Shown: one piece after another, positions 6,755 through 7,875 of the stretch | Layout of the letters: the number at the start of each line of letters is the position of its first letter | How positions within the stretch are numbered: the first letter of the stretch is position 1 | DNA from: Bacillota bacterium | Lineage (GTDB): Bacteria; Eremiobacterota; SpSt-956; JAKJGF01 | Assembly (NCBI GenBank): GCA_029555925.1 | Contig: JAKPQU010000428.1 | Location: 1-7,875, forward strand | Length of the DNA stretch: 7,875 nucleotides | Reading direction: 5' to 3' | Notes under the pieces: model-generated | The model's database searches: none | What the model was told of the DNA's origin: nothing | Seen by the model: the letters and a program-made list of their open reading frames with translations, nothing else | Made by a program: the position numbers and the translations under genes

Positions 6755-7875
6755 TCACTGTTCACCTTTCAATAACATATGAAAAATAAATAAATTTGCA
6801 TATTCATACCTGGCATGCCGATGTAAGTTTATATCAACAAGGGGGTCATCATTCCAGCCACACAGTATAAGACCTCTGGATTGACCGGAAAATAAATATG
6901 CCATAAATTCTTCTGTAACCTTCTTTTCTATCTCTTCCCCGTTTTTATCCTCTTTAAATGTACTACTATTAAGCCAGTCTTTAAAAAGCTCATCTGCCGA
7001 ATAAAGAGTGATAAAATTAACCTGCACATTGTTTTTCCCTCTGGCAAGCTCTCCTATATAACCAATCTGATGTGAATTATAAATAAAACAGGCATTATGC
7101 ACAGTTTTTCCTGTATTATTTACAATTATACCACCGAGACTTTTCATATCATCTCCCTGAGTATCTATTTTAATATCCATTCCTTCTAAATAAAGTCCAC
7201 CGGAAAATTTATTTATAAAAGACCCTTTAAAACCAACCATAGACCACATGTTCAAAGAGATATTTTCAATAGAGTTTTTCTCATCTTCTCTTGTCACCAT
7301 TTCCATACGGTCATCTTTTAATATATTATATACCCATAGATTATTACCGGGGAAACTCATTCTGTAATTACTTTTATTAGGAGAAAAGAGACCTGTAAAG
7401 GTATCTACGGAATATACCGGAGAAGAGGAGTTCATATGTACGATTGAAATCTCCCTCAATATGACGGAACCTCCTTTGGAAGCATAGCCTATTATATAGG
7501 TGCCGACACTGAACAAAACTACCATGACCGGAATTGTTATTACAGCAAATTCTCTTCTGTCAAATTTTTTTAAAATAAAATAATTCAATGGCCCTGCAAG
7601 GAGTATATAAAAGAAGAGATAAAAACCTATAAAATTAAAAGACGGAGGTTTCATTGAAGGAATATTATAAAGAATATTATTGATCTCATCTGAGGAAGGA
7701 TGAAAAGATGGTAAACTGTAAAAATACAGATCAGACAGAACTTTCCCCCAGAATTTCATTTTCCAGTTCCAGTTTTTAAATGGTTCTTTAGATATATCAA
7801 AAGCAAGGAATGTAATTTTTCCGTTACCGGCATAAGAAGTGGTTATAACAGGAATATTCTGTTCTTCAATAATAA
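6755..7875 (-). CDS. Membrane protein of ABC-2 gene cluster, C-terminal part (5' end outside window)
   Basis: The reading frame stays open to the right edge. An internal Met at 7759 is not the start, because 38 further in-frame residues precede it, including SYAGNGKITFLAFDISKEPF. That stretch resembles the C-terminal strand region of a glutamine-amidotransferase-like or 'gasdermin-free' periplasmic fold found in large membrane proteins beside ABC-2 ATPases; this family link is from memory and moderate. About 372 residues are visible. Two membrane segments lie at visible residues 79-101 (FYLFFYILLAGPLNYFILKK) and 109-130, joined by a short basic KKFDRRE loop. The rest, about 135-372, is a soluble, beta-rich region with GG, NN and NS motifs and no recognised catalytic site. 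It is the first visible gene of the cluster; its TGA stop is one base before the ATPase start. It is inferred to be an accessory subunit of the same exporter, comparable in context to GldG-type proteins. Confidence 0.75.
   Translation of the reverse strand, partial: IIEEQNIPVITTSYAGNGKITFLAFDISKEPFKNWNWKMKFWGKVLSDLYFYSLPSFHPSSDEINNILYNIPSMKPPSFNFIGFYLFFYILLAGPLNYFILKKFDRREFAVITIPVMVVLFSVGTYIIGYASKGGSVILREISIVHMNSSSPVYSVDTFTGLFSPNKSNYRMSFPGNNLWVYNILKDDRMEMVTREDEKNSIENISLNMWSMVGFKGSFINKFSGGLYLEGMDIKIDTQGDDMKSLGGIIVNNTGKTVHNACFIYNSHQIGYIGELARGKNNVQVNFITLYSADELFKDWLNSSTFKEDKNGEEIEKKVTEEFMAYLFSGQSRGLILCGWNDDPLVDINLHRHARYEYANLFIFHMLLKGEQ

Overview
This is a 7.9 kb window of AT-rich bacterial chromosome with five protein-coding genes and no RNA genes, transposase, CRISPR array or phage genes. 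Starts are ATG with purine-rich ribosome sites, and intergenic gaps hold degenerate 7-base tandem repeats. This looks like an uncultured, metagenome-type, Gram-negative-like or candidate-phylum bacterium. No marker gene fixes the phylum, so this is only an impression.

Layout: (1) 55-2391, minus strand: a phosphoenolpyruvate-synthase-like protein with an N-terminal ATP-grasp (PPDK_N) domain and a C-terminal swivelling phosphohistidine domain. It lacks the PEP/pyruvate TIM barrel, the architecture of rifampicin phosphotransferase. (2) 2675-4096, plus strand: a membrane-anchored TPR protein with about ten TPR units, whose N-terminus is partly encoded by four perfect tandem copies of a GC-rich heptamer. 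(3) 5608-4142, 6753-5827 and 7875-6755, all minus strand and transcribed right to left: a membrane protein with a soluble beta-rich domain (cut by the right edge), an ABC ATPase, and an ABC-2 type permease with about 12 membrane segments. Together these resemble a Gld-like or NatA/CcmA-like ABC-2 exporter with an accessory membrane subunit. The first two genes are translationally coupled (TGA-A-ATG). The permease is separated from the ATPase by 218 bp of repeats.

The most unusual content is the repeat family. Period-7 arrays (core TCAC plus three variable bases, or GCGTCAC/GCGTTAC) occur in every gap between the four genes from the PEP-synthase-like gene to the ATPase, inside the 5' end of the TPR gene, and across the stop codon of the permease. 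Two copies of a larger element, a heptamer array followed by a conserved ~48 bp AT-rich block, lie in opposite orientation upstream of the TPR gene and of the permease gene. Each block carries the same candidate promoter (TTCTAA, 17 bp, TATAAT or TATATT). The element may therefore be a portable promoter, and the repeat in the TPR coding sequence could make that gene phase variable because seven is not a multiple of three. These functional readings are inference; the repeats themselves are directly visible.
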